Shown piece by piece: positions 1 through 8,774 of a stretch of 64,000 bases of DNA (positions are counted from its first letter, which is position 1; every line of letters begins with the position of its first letter). A program made the position numbers and the translations under genes. Under the pieces are notes generated by a model. It was given only the letters and a program-made list of their open reading frames with translations. It had not been told where the DNA came from and searched no databases. The DNA comes from Abditibacteriaceae bacterium (GTDB lineage: Bacteria > Armatimonadota > Abditibacteriia > Abditibacteriales > Abditibacteriaceae), in assembly GCA_019239895.1 (NCBI GenBank), contig JAFAZH010000041.1, positions 1 to 64,000 of the forward strand, read 5' to 3'.

Positions 1-1
1 G

Positions 2-223
2 GCTTGCATCTACCAGCTTGCCACGCGCATACTGGCGCACCGTTTCGAGCAGACGATAGCGGCCCATGCCCTGCTCGTCCTCTTCATAGACTACCAGGGA
101 CTTGTCCACCAACGAGGTGAGCAGGTCCAGCACTTCCCATTCTTCGATGAGAACTGGCGGATCGGCGGTGACTGGTGAGGACATAGCAATGACACTTCGA
201 GCAGTTATGCTTCCGGCTTGAGT
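2..223 (-). pseudogene. Out-of-frame continuation of the cyclase/NB-ARC regulator (partial)
   Basis: On the minus strand this segment is open in a different frame from the 205-1689 gene. It encodes the part expected to follow it: an IEEWEVLDLL motif, then LVDKSLV, then a GRYRLLETVRQYAR motif. These normally follow the NB-ARC domain in cyclase/ATPase regulators of this family. The upstream frame stops with TAA at 207-205, and this frame opens just after a TGA at 226-224, so a single 1-nt shift between about 226 and 205 would join them. It may be a real frameshift mutation, a sequencing error or, less likely, programmed frameshifting. The C-terminus lies beyond the left edge of the window. Confidence 0.7.
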
Positions 224-1689
224 TCAATGACCGCGTCGTCGGAGCACACTTTCTCGGCGGCTTCGAGTGTCCAGCCGCCAGCGAAGACCGAGAGCCGGGC
301 CAGGAGTAACTTCTCCTTGTCGGACAACAGGTCGTAACTCCAGTCAATGAGGGCACGAAGCGTCTGTTGGCGCGGCAATGCGGTGCGGCTGCCGCCGGTC
401 AGCAGGCGAAAGCGATCCGTCAGGCGCGTCGAAATCTGCTCCACCGACATCGCCTTGACCCGTGCCGCCGCCAATTCGATGGCCAGCGGGATGCCGTCGA
501 GCCGATGGCAGATTTCAGCGACTGCTGGTGCGTTTTGATTGGTGACGCTGAAGTGAGGACTTGTGAGCACAGCGCGGTCAATAAACAAGCGCACGGCCTC
601 GTATTGGGTCAATTGCTCCAGGGGCAAGGTCGCCACCAGTTTTGGATCGGGCCGCGTTAGGGAGGGAGCGCGGTAGGTCTGTTCGCCAGCCACTCCTAAA
701 CCCTCTCGACTACTGGCCAGAATCTTCAGGGTAGGACAAGATTTTAGGAGGGCATGAGCCAGTTGCGCACACCCTTCCAGAAGATGCTCACAGTTGTCCA
801 ATAACAACAGTAGGGTCTTGGGCTTGAGATAATCTATTAAAGTTTCCAGCAAGGGGCGTGCGCCTTGCTCCCGAATACCTAAAGTAGAGGCGACGGTTTG
901 CACAATCAGAGCTGGGTCCGCCACCGGTGCCAATTCTACCAGCCAAACCCCATCATCATAATCTTCTAATACCTCGGCCCCTACCTGTAATGATAGGCGT
1001 GTCTTACCACAGCCGCCTGCCCCAGTGAGGGTCAGCAAGCGTATACTGGAGAGCAGGTGCTTAACTTCCTGAATGGCACTCTCTCGACCAATGAAACTGG
1101 TCAATTGCACGGGTAGGTTATGAGGTCGTCTGCTGAGGGTATTGAGGGGTGGGAAATCGTTGGGCAAATCTTTAATTTCCAGTTGAAAGATGGGCGTGGG
1201 CTGCTGCAAGTCCTTCAAGCGATGTTCGCCTAAAGTGTGCAGTGCGACTCCCGGCGGTAGATTATTTTCCACTAAATCACGAGTGGTGTGGGAGAGCAAA
1301 ATTTGCCCACCATGGCCGGCGGCCATGATACGCGCACCCCGATGCACATCCATACCCACATAACCACTATCGGTGCGTGTGGGTTCACCTGTATGGAGGC
1401 CAATCCGCACCCGAACCTGTCCTTCTTCTGGCCATGTGTGTGCCGCCAGAGCGCGTTGCGCCGCGACCGCTGCTGACACAGCATCCCCGGCACGGGCAAA
1501 TACCGCGAAAAACGCATCGCCCTGATTATCGACTTCCTGTCCGTGATAGGTCTCTAAAGCAGCGCGCAGCAATTGATGGTGTTGGGCTAAGACATTCGCA
1601 TAACGGTCGCTGAGTTGATGGAGTAACTGGGTGCTGCCTTCGATGTCGGTGAACAAAAAAGTGACGGTGCCTGTGGGCAAGGTAGCCAT
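205..1689 (-). CDS. Adenylate/guanylate cyclase-domain regulator with NB-ARC ATPase (frameshifted)
   Basis: A 494-residue signalling protein. Residues 1-170 form a class III nucleotide-cyclase catalytic domain, with a TFLFTDIEGST start motif (metal Asp about D15), NQGDAFFAVF near 56-64 and RIGLHTGEP near 95-103. An AAA/NB-ARC ATPase follows, with a P-loop (GAGGCGKT) at 223-230 and a Walker B/LLLLDNCEHLL stretch near 295. Family members usually continue into a winged helix and TPR repeats. Here the frame ends early and the continuation is in another frame (2-223). The gene lies 29 bp downstream of recX on the same strand. Family knowledge suggests a signal-transduction ATPase or transcriptional regulator, but the ligand cannot be told. 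Whether a functional full-length product is made is doubtful. Confidence 0.8.
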   Translation of the reverse strand: MATLPTGTVTFLFTDIEGSTQLLHQLSDRYANVLAQHHQLLRAALETYHGQEVDNQGDAFFAVFARAGDAVSAAVAAQRALAAHTWPEEGQVRVRIGLHTGEPTRTDSGYVGMDVHRGARIMAAGHGGQILLSHTTRDLVENNLPPGVALHTLGEHRLKDLQQPTPIFQLEIKDLPNDFPPLNTLSRRPHNLPVQLTSFIGRESAIQEVKHLLSSIRLLTLTGAGGCGKTRLSLQVGAEVLEDYDDGVWLVELAPVADPALIVQTVASTLGIREQGARPLLETLIDYLKPKTLLLLLDNCEHLLEGCAQLAHALLKSCPTLKILASSREGLGVAGEQTYRAPSLTRPDPKLVATLPLEQLTQYEAVRLFIDRAVLTSPHFSVTNQNAPAVAEICHRLDGIPLAIELAAARVKAMSVEQISTRLTDRFRLLTGGSRTALPRQQTLRALIDWSYDLLSDKEKLLLARLSVFAGGWTLEAAEKVCSDDAVIELKPEA

Positions 1690-1718
1690 AGTAACTTTAT
1701 TGTAACCGAACGGGCAGT

Positions 1719-2372
1719 TTATGATGGCTCTGCTAAGCGATTGAGAGCAGCGCGAGCCGTGCCATAGTTAAAACCCCGGCGCTGCAAGAACTGGATAATC
1801 TTGTTTTGCCGTTCCCGCTCTTCTAACCCCGACCACAAACGCAACTTGGATTGCACCGCAGCAACAGCATTATCAATCTCCTGCTCGGCATCGGGTAGGG
1901 CGGCTTCAATCTCATCACGCGCCACGCCCTTAATGCGCAGTTCTTGGCGCAAGGCGCGTGCGCCACGCTGCCGTGATAGAGAACGATTCTCCACATAACG
2001 CGCCGCAAATTCGGCATCGTTGAGCAGCCCCTCTCCGGTGAGACGTTGCACGGCCCTCGCCACCACTTCCGGCGGCCATTCATCGCGTGCCAGCCGTTGC
2101 TGCACCTGCGCCGCAGAGCGCGGCCCATAACTCAGATAATGCAAAGCTCGCGCATACGCCCGTGCATCACCATCTTCATGCAGCAACTCTTCGAGCACGT
2201 TTGGCGTGACCAGAAAACCCGCACGCAAGCCCCGCCGCTCGACCAGTTCCGCATCCAGGGCAAAGGAAAATTTGCCCTGCACAAACACATTCACCCGCTG
2301 CCCCAAGTGCCTGCGCACCTTCGGCTGCTCTTCGATGGAAGTGATAATACCGGGGAAAGGATTACGTGCCAT
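1719..2372 (-). CDS. recX: RecX family regulatory protein
   Basis: A 217-residue protein with the RecX layout. A short N-terminal segment is followed by three tandem three-helix repeats: ARALHYLSYGPRS with VQQRLARDEW, then RLTGEGLLNDAEFAARYVENR, then LRQELRIKGVARDEIEAAL and the C-terminal IIQFLQRRGFNYGTA. RecX binds RecA filaments and the RecA protein and damps or modulates recombination and SOS activity in the cytoplasm. recA is not in this window, so regulation is not linked in cis. Upstream lies a 124-bp palindromic repeat that separates it from the debranching-enzyme gene. Downstream is the cyclase/NB-ARC gene. The length fits the family (about 150-270 residues). Confidence 0.88.
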   Translation of the reverse strand: MARNPFPGIITSIEEQPKVRRHLGQRVNVFVQGKFSFALDAELVERRGLRAGFLVTPNVLEELLHEDGDARAYARALHYLSYGPRSAAQVQQRLARDEWPPEVVARAVQRLTGEGLLNDAEFAARYVENRSLSRQRGARALRQELRIKGVARDEIEAALPDAEQEIDNAVAAVQSKLRLWSGLEERERQNKIIQFLQRRGFNYGTARAALNRLAEPS

Positions 2373-2380
2373 ACAAATTC

Positions 2381-2504
2381 AGGAACCACGAATGGACACT
2401 AATAAACACAAATAATTTGATGCTGATGCTCGATTGCAATTTTGGATTCTTTATCATCTAACCTCGACTTTATTCGCGTTCATTAGTGTTCATTCGTGGT
2501 TCCT
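2381..2504. repeat. Intergenic palindromic element, family I (GGAACCACGAATG type)
   Basis: An imperfect inverted repeat with arms of about 36 bp (2381-2416 and 2469-2504), beginning AGGAACCACGAATGRACAC. It exactly fills the gap between the recX start and the stop of the upstream debranching-enzyme gene. A short relic with the related words TGGACACTAATAAAA is seen near 59193. It would fold into a long hairpin in the transcript. Confidence 0.8.
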
Positions 2505-4511
2505 TTACAACTCCTCCACATACACCCGCAGCACTTCGGCGACGCTCCAGGCTTGGGCGAAGCAGCCGCGTGGGGTGTAGGGGGCGTTGCCGTCGAAGAT
2601 TTCGCTGATGCTGCCTAAGCCTGCCTCGTCGAGATGGGCGAGCAGGGGAGCGATCCACTCGCGCACCTGGTTTTTGGCCTGGCCGCTGTTGCGGTTAGCT
2701 CTGAGGTAGGCGCTGAAGAAAGGGCCGATGAGCCAGGCCCATACTGTGCCCTGATGGTAAGAACTGTCGCGCTCCCACTGGTTGCCGGAATAGACGCCGC
2801 GATATTGGGGATCGTTAGGGCTGAGGCTGCGCAGGCCATAGGGGGTTAGCAACTCGCGTTGTACGGCAGCGACCACACGCTGCTCACAGTCGGCGGTAAT
2901 CAGGCGATGCGGCAGCGAAACCACGAGTATCTGATTGGGCCGGATGGAGCCGTCTTTGTGGTCGTCATTTACCACATCATAAAGGCAGTTGGCGGTTTCA
3001 TTCCAAAAGGTGGTCTGGAAATTCGATTTAACGCGGCGGCTCCAATCGCCACAAAGCTGTTTGGTATTCTTGTCCTCCATGCGGCCCGCGAAGTCCATCA
3101 TGGTGCGCAGCGCGTTATACCAGAGGGATTGAATTTCTACTGGCTTGCCGACACGCGGGGTGAAAGCATGATCTCCGACTTTGGCATCCATCCAGGTTAA
3201 CTGAGTGCCGGGTTCACCAGAGTGCAAGAGGCCATCCACTGGATCGGCGCGAATGTCATAGCGGGTGCCGCGCAGATGCCAGTCAATGCAGTCCCGCAAG
3301 GTCGGATAAAGCTCTTTAATCGTATCCCAATCGCCGCTGCGTTCCAGATACTTGGCCGCTGCATGGAAATACCAGAGCGTGGCATCCACCGTATTATAAT
3401 CGGGTGTCTCCCCCGCATCGGGGAAGCGATTAGGGATCATGCCCTGCGAGGTAGCCTCCGCGAAACTTTTGAGAATCGAAGCTGCGATGTCATAGCGTTG
3501 CGTGGTTAGGCACAGCCCCGGCAAGGCAATCATGGTGTCGCGGCCCCAGTCGGAGAACCAGGGGTAGCCCGCCAGAATCGTATGCAAGCCATCACTGCCA
3601 CGTTGAGCGATGAATTGATCCGCGCCCCGCGCCAAACGTGCTACATATTCGGTGCGTGGTGTGGCGCGGCTGCTTTCATCCAAGTCCCGGTCAAAGAAAG
3701 CGGAGAGTTGCTGGCGGCGCGTGATCTCGGTAGCCCGTGATTTTTCATAAGTAGGCCCCAAGGGTTCGTTTAACGGCAGTTCGGTTTCGGCAGTAATGAC
3801 CAAGGTCGCAGGCTGATTGGGTGTGAGATGCCAGACAAAGGCTCCGGGGCAATAGGCGTCTTCGGTGAAATCCAGGCCGCGCTCGCGCTCGACTTCGTAT
3901 TCAAAAGAGTAATACCACGCGCCACCTTCATTGAAGCCCCCATCCAGGCTAAACTGGATAAAAGGGCAATCGGTATAAGGCTGCATTTTAATATGGCAAC
4001 ACTCGAATTGATCTGTCCTCCGCTCACAGTAACCGTTGAAAGCCCCATTATAATGATGCGAGTGGTGATAGTCGCGGCCTGTGATGAAAGGATGCAGCGT
4101 TAAAGTGGCCTCATCCCCTGACAGCAATTCATAACGCATCACCGTCGTATTATGGCCATAAGGCATCCACACCGTTTTTTGCAGCACAACGTCTTGTTCC
4201 TGTGAGATGGCAGTGTGAGGAATAACGTAAATCCACCGGGGTAAGGGGTCTAAGACGAAGTCACGCAAGAACTGGTAGCCCGATGGGTAAATTGTGCCGG
4301 GATACTGATTGCAACCCAGGTCAAAGGAACGCCCAGCGACAGTTAAGGTCTCATCGGCCTTATTAACCAGCACCATCCGGCCCAGGGGCGGTTTGGTGGC
4401 CGCACACAGCAGGGCATGATAACGTCGCGTGTTACACCCTAAAACCGTCGAAGAAGCAAATCCACCAATGCCATTTGTTTCCAGCCATTCCCGCGAGATA
4501 TTGAAATCCAT
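2505..4511 (-). CDS. Amylo-alpha-1,6-glucosidase (glycogen debranching enzyme, GDE type)
   Basis: A 668-residue cytoplasmic enzyme (no signal peptide). The N-terminal domain begins with EWLETNGIGGFASSTV and NTRRYHALL, the hallmark of archaeal/bacterial GDE N-terminal domains. The C-terminal (alpha/alpha)6 barrel carries GYPWFSDWGRDTMIALPGL near 315-335, and NTVDATLWYFHA and DSSYHQGTVWAWLIGPF further on. The family hydrolyses alpha-1,6 branch points of glycogen or starch-like glucans. Length matches the family. It is separated from recX only by a palindromic repeat and has its own upstream region (4512-4611) ahead of another repeat. No other glycogen-metabolism gene is adjacent. Confidence 0.9.
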   Translation of the reverse strand: MDFNISREWLETNGIGGFASSTVLGCNTRRYHALLCAATKPPLGRMVLVNKADETLTVAGRSFDLGCNQYPGTIYPSGYQFLRDFVLDPLPRWIYVIPHTAISQEQDVVLQKTVWMPYGHNTTVMRYELLSGDEATLTLHPFITGRDYHHSHHYNGAFNGYCERRTDQFECCHIKMQPYTDCPFIQFSLDGGFNEGGAWYYSFEYEVERERGLDFTEDAYCPGAFVWHLTPNQPATLVITAETELPLNEPLGPTYEKSRATEITRRQQLSAFFDRDLDESSRATPRTEYVARLARGADQFIAQRGSDGLHTILAGYPWFSDWGRDTMIALPGLCLTTQRYDIAASILKSFAEATSQGMIPNRFPDAGETPDYNTVDATLWYFHAAAKYLERSGDWDTIKELYPTLRDCIDWHLRGTRYDIRADPVDGLLHSGEPGTQLTWMDAKVGDHAFTPRVGKPVEIQSLWYNALRTMMDFAGRMEDKNTKQLCGDWSRRVKSNFQTTFWNETANCLYDVVNDDHKDGSIRPNQILVVSLPHRLITADCEQRVVAAVQRELLTPYGLRSLSPNDPQYRGVYSGNQWERDSSYHQGTVWAWLIGPFFSAYLRANRNSGQAKNQVREWIAPLLAHLDEAGLGSISEIFDGNAPYTPRGCFAQAWSVAEVLRVYVEEL

Positions 4512-4611
4512 GAATGCCAGTACCTTAGTTTATAGTTACGGCTTATCATCGAGCTTAGTTTATTGCATTATTGTTACCACGTTCGGCCCTCATCCTGTTG
4601 CTGTTAGAACT

Positions 4612-4778
4612 TCAACACAAAGGACACAAAGGTAGCACTAAGAACACAGAGCCGTTGAAGATAGAGAATCGAGGCTAGAGGATCGTAACGGCAGCGTGTC
4701 TTAGGCTATGTTCAATCTTCTATTCTCTATCCTTGCTCCCTTTGTGCCCTCTGTGTTATCTTTGTGTCCTTTGTGTTT
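4612..4778. repeat. Intergenic palindromic element, family I (ACACAAAGG type)
   Basis: A long imperfect inverted repeat. The outer arms are built from repeated ACACAAAGG/CTTTGTGTCC words (4612-4650 and 4738-4778). The inner arms carry AGATAGAGAATCGAGG and its complement TCTATTCTCTATCC. The right end coincides with the AraC-gene stop codon at 4777-4779. The same two-layer design recurs at 9771, 12454 and 46363, and in reduced form at 44235. Confidence 0.85.
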
Positions 4779-5721
4779 AAAGTGGCGTAGTAGGCGAGAG
4801 GTCGGGGGTGAGGGCTAAGGTTTGAAAGTGCTGGCGATACTGAGTGGGATTACAGCCTGTGTGACGACGGAAAACGCGATGAAAGAAGCGTAGATCAGAA
4901 TAGCCGACTTCGGTTGCGATAGTCGAGACGGAGAGGGTGCTGCTTTGCAGGGCGCTACAGGCGCGAGCCATACGAAAATCGTGTAAGTACTCAATCAAGC
5001 CACGCCCGGTGCAATCTTTAAAAATATGGGCCAGGCGACTGGGGCTGAGTGCCGTGTGCGCGGCTACATCCGCGACGCGGATTGGCTTGGCATAATGTTC
5101 TTCGATAAATTCAATGGCCTGCGAGACAATCATCTGCTGCGGGGAAATGCCGGTACGGGTGTTAGCGTTGCTGGTGGCTACTGTACTTTGGGCGTCATAA
5201 GCGCGGGAGAGCAGAACTAAGAGGGCACAGAAGAGATGACGTAGCAGCAGTTCGCAACCGGCAGCAGCAGCGGCCTGCTCTCGTCTCATTTCATCAAGCA
5301 GTACTTCGACCCGATAGGCCATGCTGCCCGTCAGGTGCAGGCGGTGTGCGAAGCGGGTCTCACGGCGCAGCACTGGCTCGACATAGAGCAGTTTCATGGC
5401 TCCCTCTAAAGTGCCATCTAATCGGCTATCGGCGTGCAGCAGGTCTTCCACGAGAGCAGGCATCCAGAGGATATTCACCATGCGCAGAGCGCTGCCCTCT
5501 AAAGGAGCATAGCGATGCTGCTCGCCCGGACTAATCACATACAGGTCCCCTGCCTGAATGGGGTAGGGCACGCCGTCAATAAAGTGCGCGCCTCGGCCAC
5601 TGCGCACATACACCATCTCAAAGAACTCGTGCGAATGTTCTCCCAGTGGCCCCTGTCGCACTTCGGCGATGTAGAGCGGAAACCCAGATTTAAAATATTG
5701 ATGGCTGCGGAGATGATCCAT
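4777..5721 (-). CDS. AraC family transcriptional regulator with cupin sensor domain
   Basis: A 314-residue regulator. The N-terminal cupin-like sensor contains GEHSHEFFEMVYVRSGRGAH and an AGDLYVISPGEQHRY segment. The C-terminal AraC/XylS DNA-binding domain has two helix-turn-helix motifs, IRVADVAAHTALSPSRLAHIFK and STIATEVGYSDLRFFHRVFRRH. I start it at 5721 (MDHLRSH). A longer reading frame opens at 5802, but its first 27 codons fall inside a palindromic repeat and look unlike the family. The gene is divergent from the Gfo/Idh-PhyH-sulfatase-like cluster at 5966 and is its most likely regulator (inference). The ligand is unknown, probably a sugar or sugar derivative. Confidence 0.88.
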   Translation of the reverse strand: MDHLRSHQYFKSGFPLYIAEVRQGPLGEHSHEFFEMVYVRSGRGAHFIDGVPYPIQAGDLYVISPGEQHRYAPLEGSALRMVNILWMPALVEDLLHADSRLDGTLEGAMKLLYVEPVLRRETRFAHRLHLTGSMAYRVEVLLDEMRREQAAAAAGCELLLRHLFCALLVLLSRAYDAQSTVATSNANTRTGISPQQMIVSQAIEFIEEHYAKPIRVADVAAHTALSPSRLAHIFKDCTGRGLIEYLHDFRMARACSALQSSTLSVSTIATEVGYSDLRFFHRVFRRHTGCNPTQYRQHFQTLALTPDLSPTTPL

Positions 5722-5728
5722 AAGATTG

Positions 5729-5870
5729 AGCCGGGCATTGAAATACCCGGCGGGGAGGCTAAAGCCAAGCGTCCTCCCGGACGATGGGGCGCGATGAATC
5801 ATGCCCCTACGTGGCGTCCGGCAGGACGCTTGGCCAACGGCCTTCCAGCCCGGTATTTCAATACCCGGCT
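5729..5870. repeat. Intergenic palindromic element, family II (CCGGGTATTGAAATACCCGG type)
   Basis: Imperfect inverted repeat with arms of about 53 bp. The outer ends are GCCGGGCATTGAAATACCCGG-like (5730-5750 and 5850-5870). The centre contains GATGGGGCGCGATGAATCAT. It occupies the divergent region between the AraC gene and the catabolic cluster, so it could influence both promoters. It also extends the AraC reading frame artificially. A related element is at 34985-35122. Confidence 0.8.
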
Positions 5871-5965
5871 AATATCCTGTGCCTAAAATGTAGCAGGATT
5901 GACCCTATGATTCAAGGGAATGCGCCACTGAACCTGTCGCCGTGCCTGCGTTAAGCTGATGCTCA

Positions 5966-7036
5966 ATGAACCCCATTAATCAGAACCCGATTGGAATTGG
6001 CGTCCTCAGTTTCGCCCACGGCCATGCCGGGGCTTATTGCGATCAGATGCAGCATTTTGAAGATGTGCGCCTGGTGGCAGCATGGGACGATAACGAGCAA
6101 CGCGGGCGCGACGCGGCCAAGCGCTTTGGCATGGAGTATCTGCCGGACATGCAGGCGCTCCTGGCGCGTGATGACATCCAGGCGGTGATTGTGACCTGTG
6201 AGACCAATCGCCACGCCGAATTGATCGAAGCTGTGTGCGCCGCCGGTAAACACATTCTCTGCCAGAAACCGTTAGCCACCACCCTGGCCGATTGTGATCG
6301 CATTATCGAAGACGTAGACCGCAGTGGCGTGCATTTTCAAATGGCGTTTCAGATGCGTTGTGACCCGTTAAATCAGAAGATTAAAGAATGGTTAGATTCC
6401 GGGGCATTGGGCCGCGTGGGGTCGTTGCGGCGGCGACATTGTATTAATTTTTTGTTCAATCCCGACTTGCCGAATAGCCCCTCCGCCTGGCACATTGACC
6501 CGATTAAAAATGTGGGTATGTTCTTCGATGATGCGGTTCATGCTGCCGATTTTATGTATTGGCTGCTCGGAGAACCCGTCAGCGTGATGGCCGAGATTGA
6601 TAACATCCTCACTTCAGTCGCCCCCGACGATACCGGTATTGCCCTCTATCGCTGGCCTAACAAAGCGATGGGTGTGCTGTTTAATGCTTCGGTCACTTTA
6701 GCCGGGGAAAACACCACAGAAATTTACGGGGATGAAGGGACTATTATTCAGAACTACGATGATGGTGTTTCCACACCCCACGCGCCAGCGGGTGTGGCTC
6801 CGCTCAAGCTGTTTCGCAAAAGCACCGGGAAGTGGGAAGAGTTTGCCTTTCAAGTACCCGCCTCCCATTATGAACGTCTTAAAGCGGTACCGCGCCCGTG
6901 GTTGGATAATCTCAAAAGTGGCGCACCTTCGGCTGTGACAGCCCGCGATGGCAGGGTGAGCGTGGCGATGTGCCTGGCTGCTTATCAGAGTGCCCGCGAA
7001 GGTCGCCGGGTTGCATTAGCTGAGCTAAAGGGTTAA
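5966..7036 (+). CDS. Gfo/Idh/MocA family oxidoreductase (first copy)
   Basis: A 356-residue predicted NAD(P)-dependent dehydrogenase acting on a sugar or cyclitol. An N-terminal Rossmann fold (about 10-125) is followed by the alpha/beta substrate domain. The usual catalytic EKP triad is QKP here, with Lys at about residue 101 (HILCQKPLATT). The Rossmann loop is GVLSFAHGHAG rather than the classical GxGxxG. A likely catalytic His region is FFDDAVHAADFMYWLLGEP. It is the first gene of a co-directional cluster and faces the AraC regulator. The substrate cannot be deduced; the variant loop and QKP make it distinct from the second copy at 8775. Confidence 0.88.
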   Translation: MNPINQNPIGIGVLSFAHGHAGAYCDQMQHFEDVRLVAAWDDNEQRGRDAAKRFGMEYLPDMQALLARDDIQAVIVTCETNRHAELIEAVCAAGKHILCQKPLATTLADCDRIIEDVDRSGVHFQMAFQMRCDPLNQKIKEWLDSGALGRVGSLRRRHCINFLFNPDLPNSPSAWHIDPIKNVGMFFDDAVHAADFMYWLLGEPVSVMAEIDNILTSVAPDDTGIALYRWPNKAMGVLFNASVTLAGENTTEIYGDEGTIIQNYDDGVSTPHAPAGVAPLKLFRKSTGKWEEFAFQVPASHYERLKAVPRPWLDNLKSGAPSAVTARDGRVSVAMCLAAYQSAREGRRVALAELKG

Positions 7037-7097
7037 ACCCGCTGTAGCACACCAAGATAGAACACCAAGATAGAACACAGGGGTAAAAAGGAATCGT

Positions 7098-7904
7098 ATG
7101 CGTTTAGGAATGAACACTGTCATTTTCGGTTCTGCCGATTTAGAGACTGCTTTGCAGCATGTCGCCTGGGCTGGCTACGAATATGTAGAACTGGCCGCCA
7201 TTATTGGTATGACGGAGCATGTCAAGCTCGATGATGATCCGGCCAAAGTCAAGGATGCTTTAGCGCAGCATGGCCTAACCGTTACGGCGATGGAAGCGGC
7301 GACTAATGATCGTGAACGCTTGGCAGGCATCTTTAGAATCGCGGCCCAGATCGGCGTTCCCATTGTGAACATTGGTAGTGGCGGCAAGACTGGTGATGAG
7401 CAATCTACGGTGGATTCTATTAACCTGATGCGCGAGTTTGCGAAAATGGCCGGGGATGCCGGGGTGAAGCTGGCAGTGAAGCCGCACGTTGGGCAGGCGA
7501 TTTATAATGCAGATACGGGCTTGCGTTTGATGAATGAAGTAACAGAATCGGCCATTGGCTTGAACTTCGACCCCAGCCACTTAGCGCGAGCCAATGAAGA
7601 CCCGGCAGCCGTAGCGCCGCGTTGGGGCAATAAAATCATTACCTCTCATTTCCGCGATTGCCCAACACGGGTGCCTGGCCCGCCCGGAACGCCGGAACAG
7701 CAAATTCCCGGACGCGGCGCTCTTGATTTACCCGGCATTCTGCGTGCGCTTGCTGATATTAAATATGCCGGGCCGATTAACCTGGAAGTTATTGGAGCCA
7801 GTGCTTATCCGGTATCTCGTGCTATGGGTATTGCGGCTGAAAGTCGGGGCTATCTCAATCGCTGTTTCCAGGAAATCGAGCCACGCTCCCTGACGGCAGG
7901 CTAG
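7098..7904 (+). CDS. Sugar phosphate isomerase/epimerase-like TIM barrel (AP endonuclease 2 family)
   Basis: A 268-residue xylose-isomerase-like TIM barrel. Candidate metal ligands on successive strands are LNFDPSH (Asp, His), ITSHFRDC (His, Asp) and INLEVIG (Glu). The N-terminus MRLGMNTVIFGSADLETALQHVAWAGYEYVE type is standard (residues 1-33). Such enzymes isomerise, epimerise or dehydrate keto sugars and inositol derivatives and commonly accompany Gfo/Idh dehydrogenases. It lies 61 bp after the first Gfo/Idh gene and 46 bp before a PhyH dioxygenase, consistent with one transcription unit. The exact reaction is not determinable from sequence. Confidence 0.85.
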   Translation: MRLGMNTVIFGSADLETALQHVAWAGYEYVELAAIIGMTEHVKLDDDPAKVKDALAQHGLTVTAMEAATNDRERLAGIFRIAAQIGVPIVNIGSGGKTGDEQSTVDSINLMREFAKMAGDAGVKLAVKPHVGQAIYNADTGLRLMNEVTESAIGLNFDPSHLARANEDPAAVAPRWGNKIITSHFRDCPTRVPGPPGTPEQQIPGRGALDLPGILRALADIKYAGPINLEVIGASAYPVSRAMGIAAESRGYLNRCFQEIEPRSLTAG

Positions 7905-7950
7905 TGGGAGCACCAGGCAAGACTGGACGAGACTAGACAATACTCGCGTT

Positions 7951-8760
7951 ATGACCAGCCCCATAATTCACGATGCCACGCCCTTTATGCCAGAGCAAAC
8001 GGCCCGCCTGAAGGCTGACTTCTACCGTGATGGTTATGTTTTAATTCCTGGGGTGTTGCAACCGGCAGAGGTTGAGGCCCTCAAAGCGGGTATTGATCGT
8101 CTGTTTAGTGACCCGCAGTGGCGCGAAACCGATAACATTTACAGTGACTTTATCGCCGTACGCCTGTTCGAGACAGATGTTGTTTTTGAGGACATGCTAA
8201 CCCGTGAGCCGATTATCAGCCTGATCGAAAGCATACTTGGCCCGGACTGTCACCTGATTGCCGAGAACGTTGTGCGTAATGCGCCCGGACAGGCTATTGA
8301 TCAGTTCCATACCGATGATGTGGTTATCTTTCCGGTAGGGCAAGGTATGGAGCGTCATGATCCGCGTCTATCTATGCCCGTTTTTATTCTCACGGTGCAA
8401 ATTCCCCTGACGGATATTCCAACCCTTGAATATGGCCCAACGCAGTATGTTCCCGGCAGCCATTATGCGGGTCGGCAACCGGATGATCTGTTTGCCCCAA
8501 CTTTCGAGGGACAAGGCCCAGTTTCCGTCTTTTGCCAGGCCGGGGACATTTATTTGCACAATGGCCAGTGCTGGCATCGTGGGGCACCCAACACGTCGCA
8601 GCAGAGGCGTTATCTCTTTCAACTATCCTACGGGATGCGTTGGGTGTCACAGCGTTTTTATCCATTTGTCAACTATCAACTGCCGCCGCAAGTTCTGGCC
8701 CGCGCTGATGACCGTCGTAAGCGCGTGTTGGGCTTCCATCCCAAGGGCGCTTACGGTTAA
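7951..8760 (+). CDS. Phytanoyl-CoA dioxygenase (PhyH) family, Fe(II)/2-oxoglutarate enzyme
   Basis: A 269-residue PhyH-type dioxygenase. The N-terminal FYRDGYVLIPGVLQPAEVEALK segment is typical. The iron triad is visible as H120-T-D122 (DQFHTDDV) plus a distal His at about 209 (CWHRGAPNTSQQRR). The nearby Arg (about 220) would hold 2-oxoglutarate. These enzymes hydroxylate small metabolites and can lead to oxidative cleavage of O-alkyl, phosphonate or sulfonate groups. It sits between the isomerase and the second Gfo/Idh gene (14 bp gap). A second, clearly divergent PhyH gene occurs at 11615. The substrate is unknown. Confidence 0.87.
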   Translation: MTSPIIHDATPFMPEQTARLKADFYRDGYVLIPGVLQPAEVEALKAGIDRLFSDPQWRETDNIYSDFIAVRLFETDVVFEDMLTREPIISLIESILGPDCHLIAENVVRNAPGQAIDQFHTDDVVIFPVGQGMERHDPRLSMPVFILTVQIPLTDIPTLEYGPTQYVPGSHYAGRQPDDLFAPTFEGQGPVSVFCQAGDIYLHNGQCWHRGAPNTSQQRRYLFQLSYGMRWVSQRFYPFVNYQLPPQVLARADDRRKRVLGFHPKGAYG

Positions 8761-8774
8761 AGGAAGAATTTAAA

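Noticed and set aside
4612..4778. Palindromes as riboswitches or CRISPR repeats
   Set aside because: Repeats are inverted rather than regularly spaced direct repeats, have no cas genes nearby, and recur upstream of unrelated genes.
5722..5802. Longer start for the AraC regulator
   Set aside because: The 27 codons lie in a family II palindrome and do not resemble the family.
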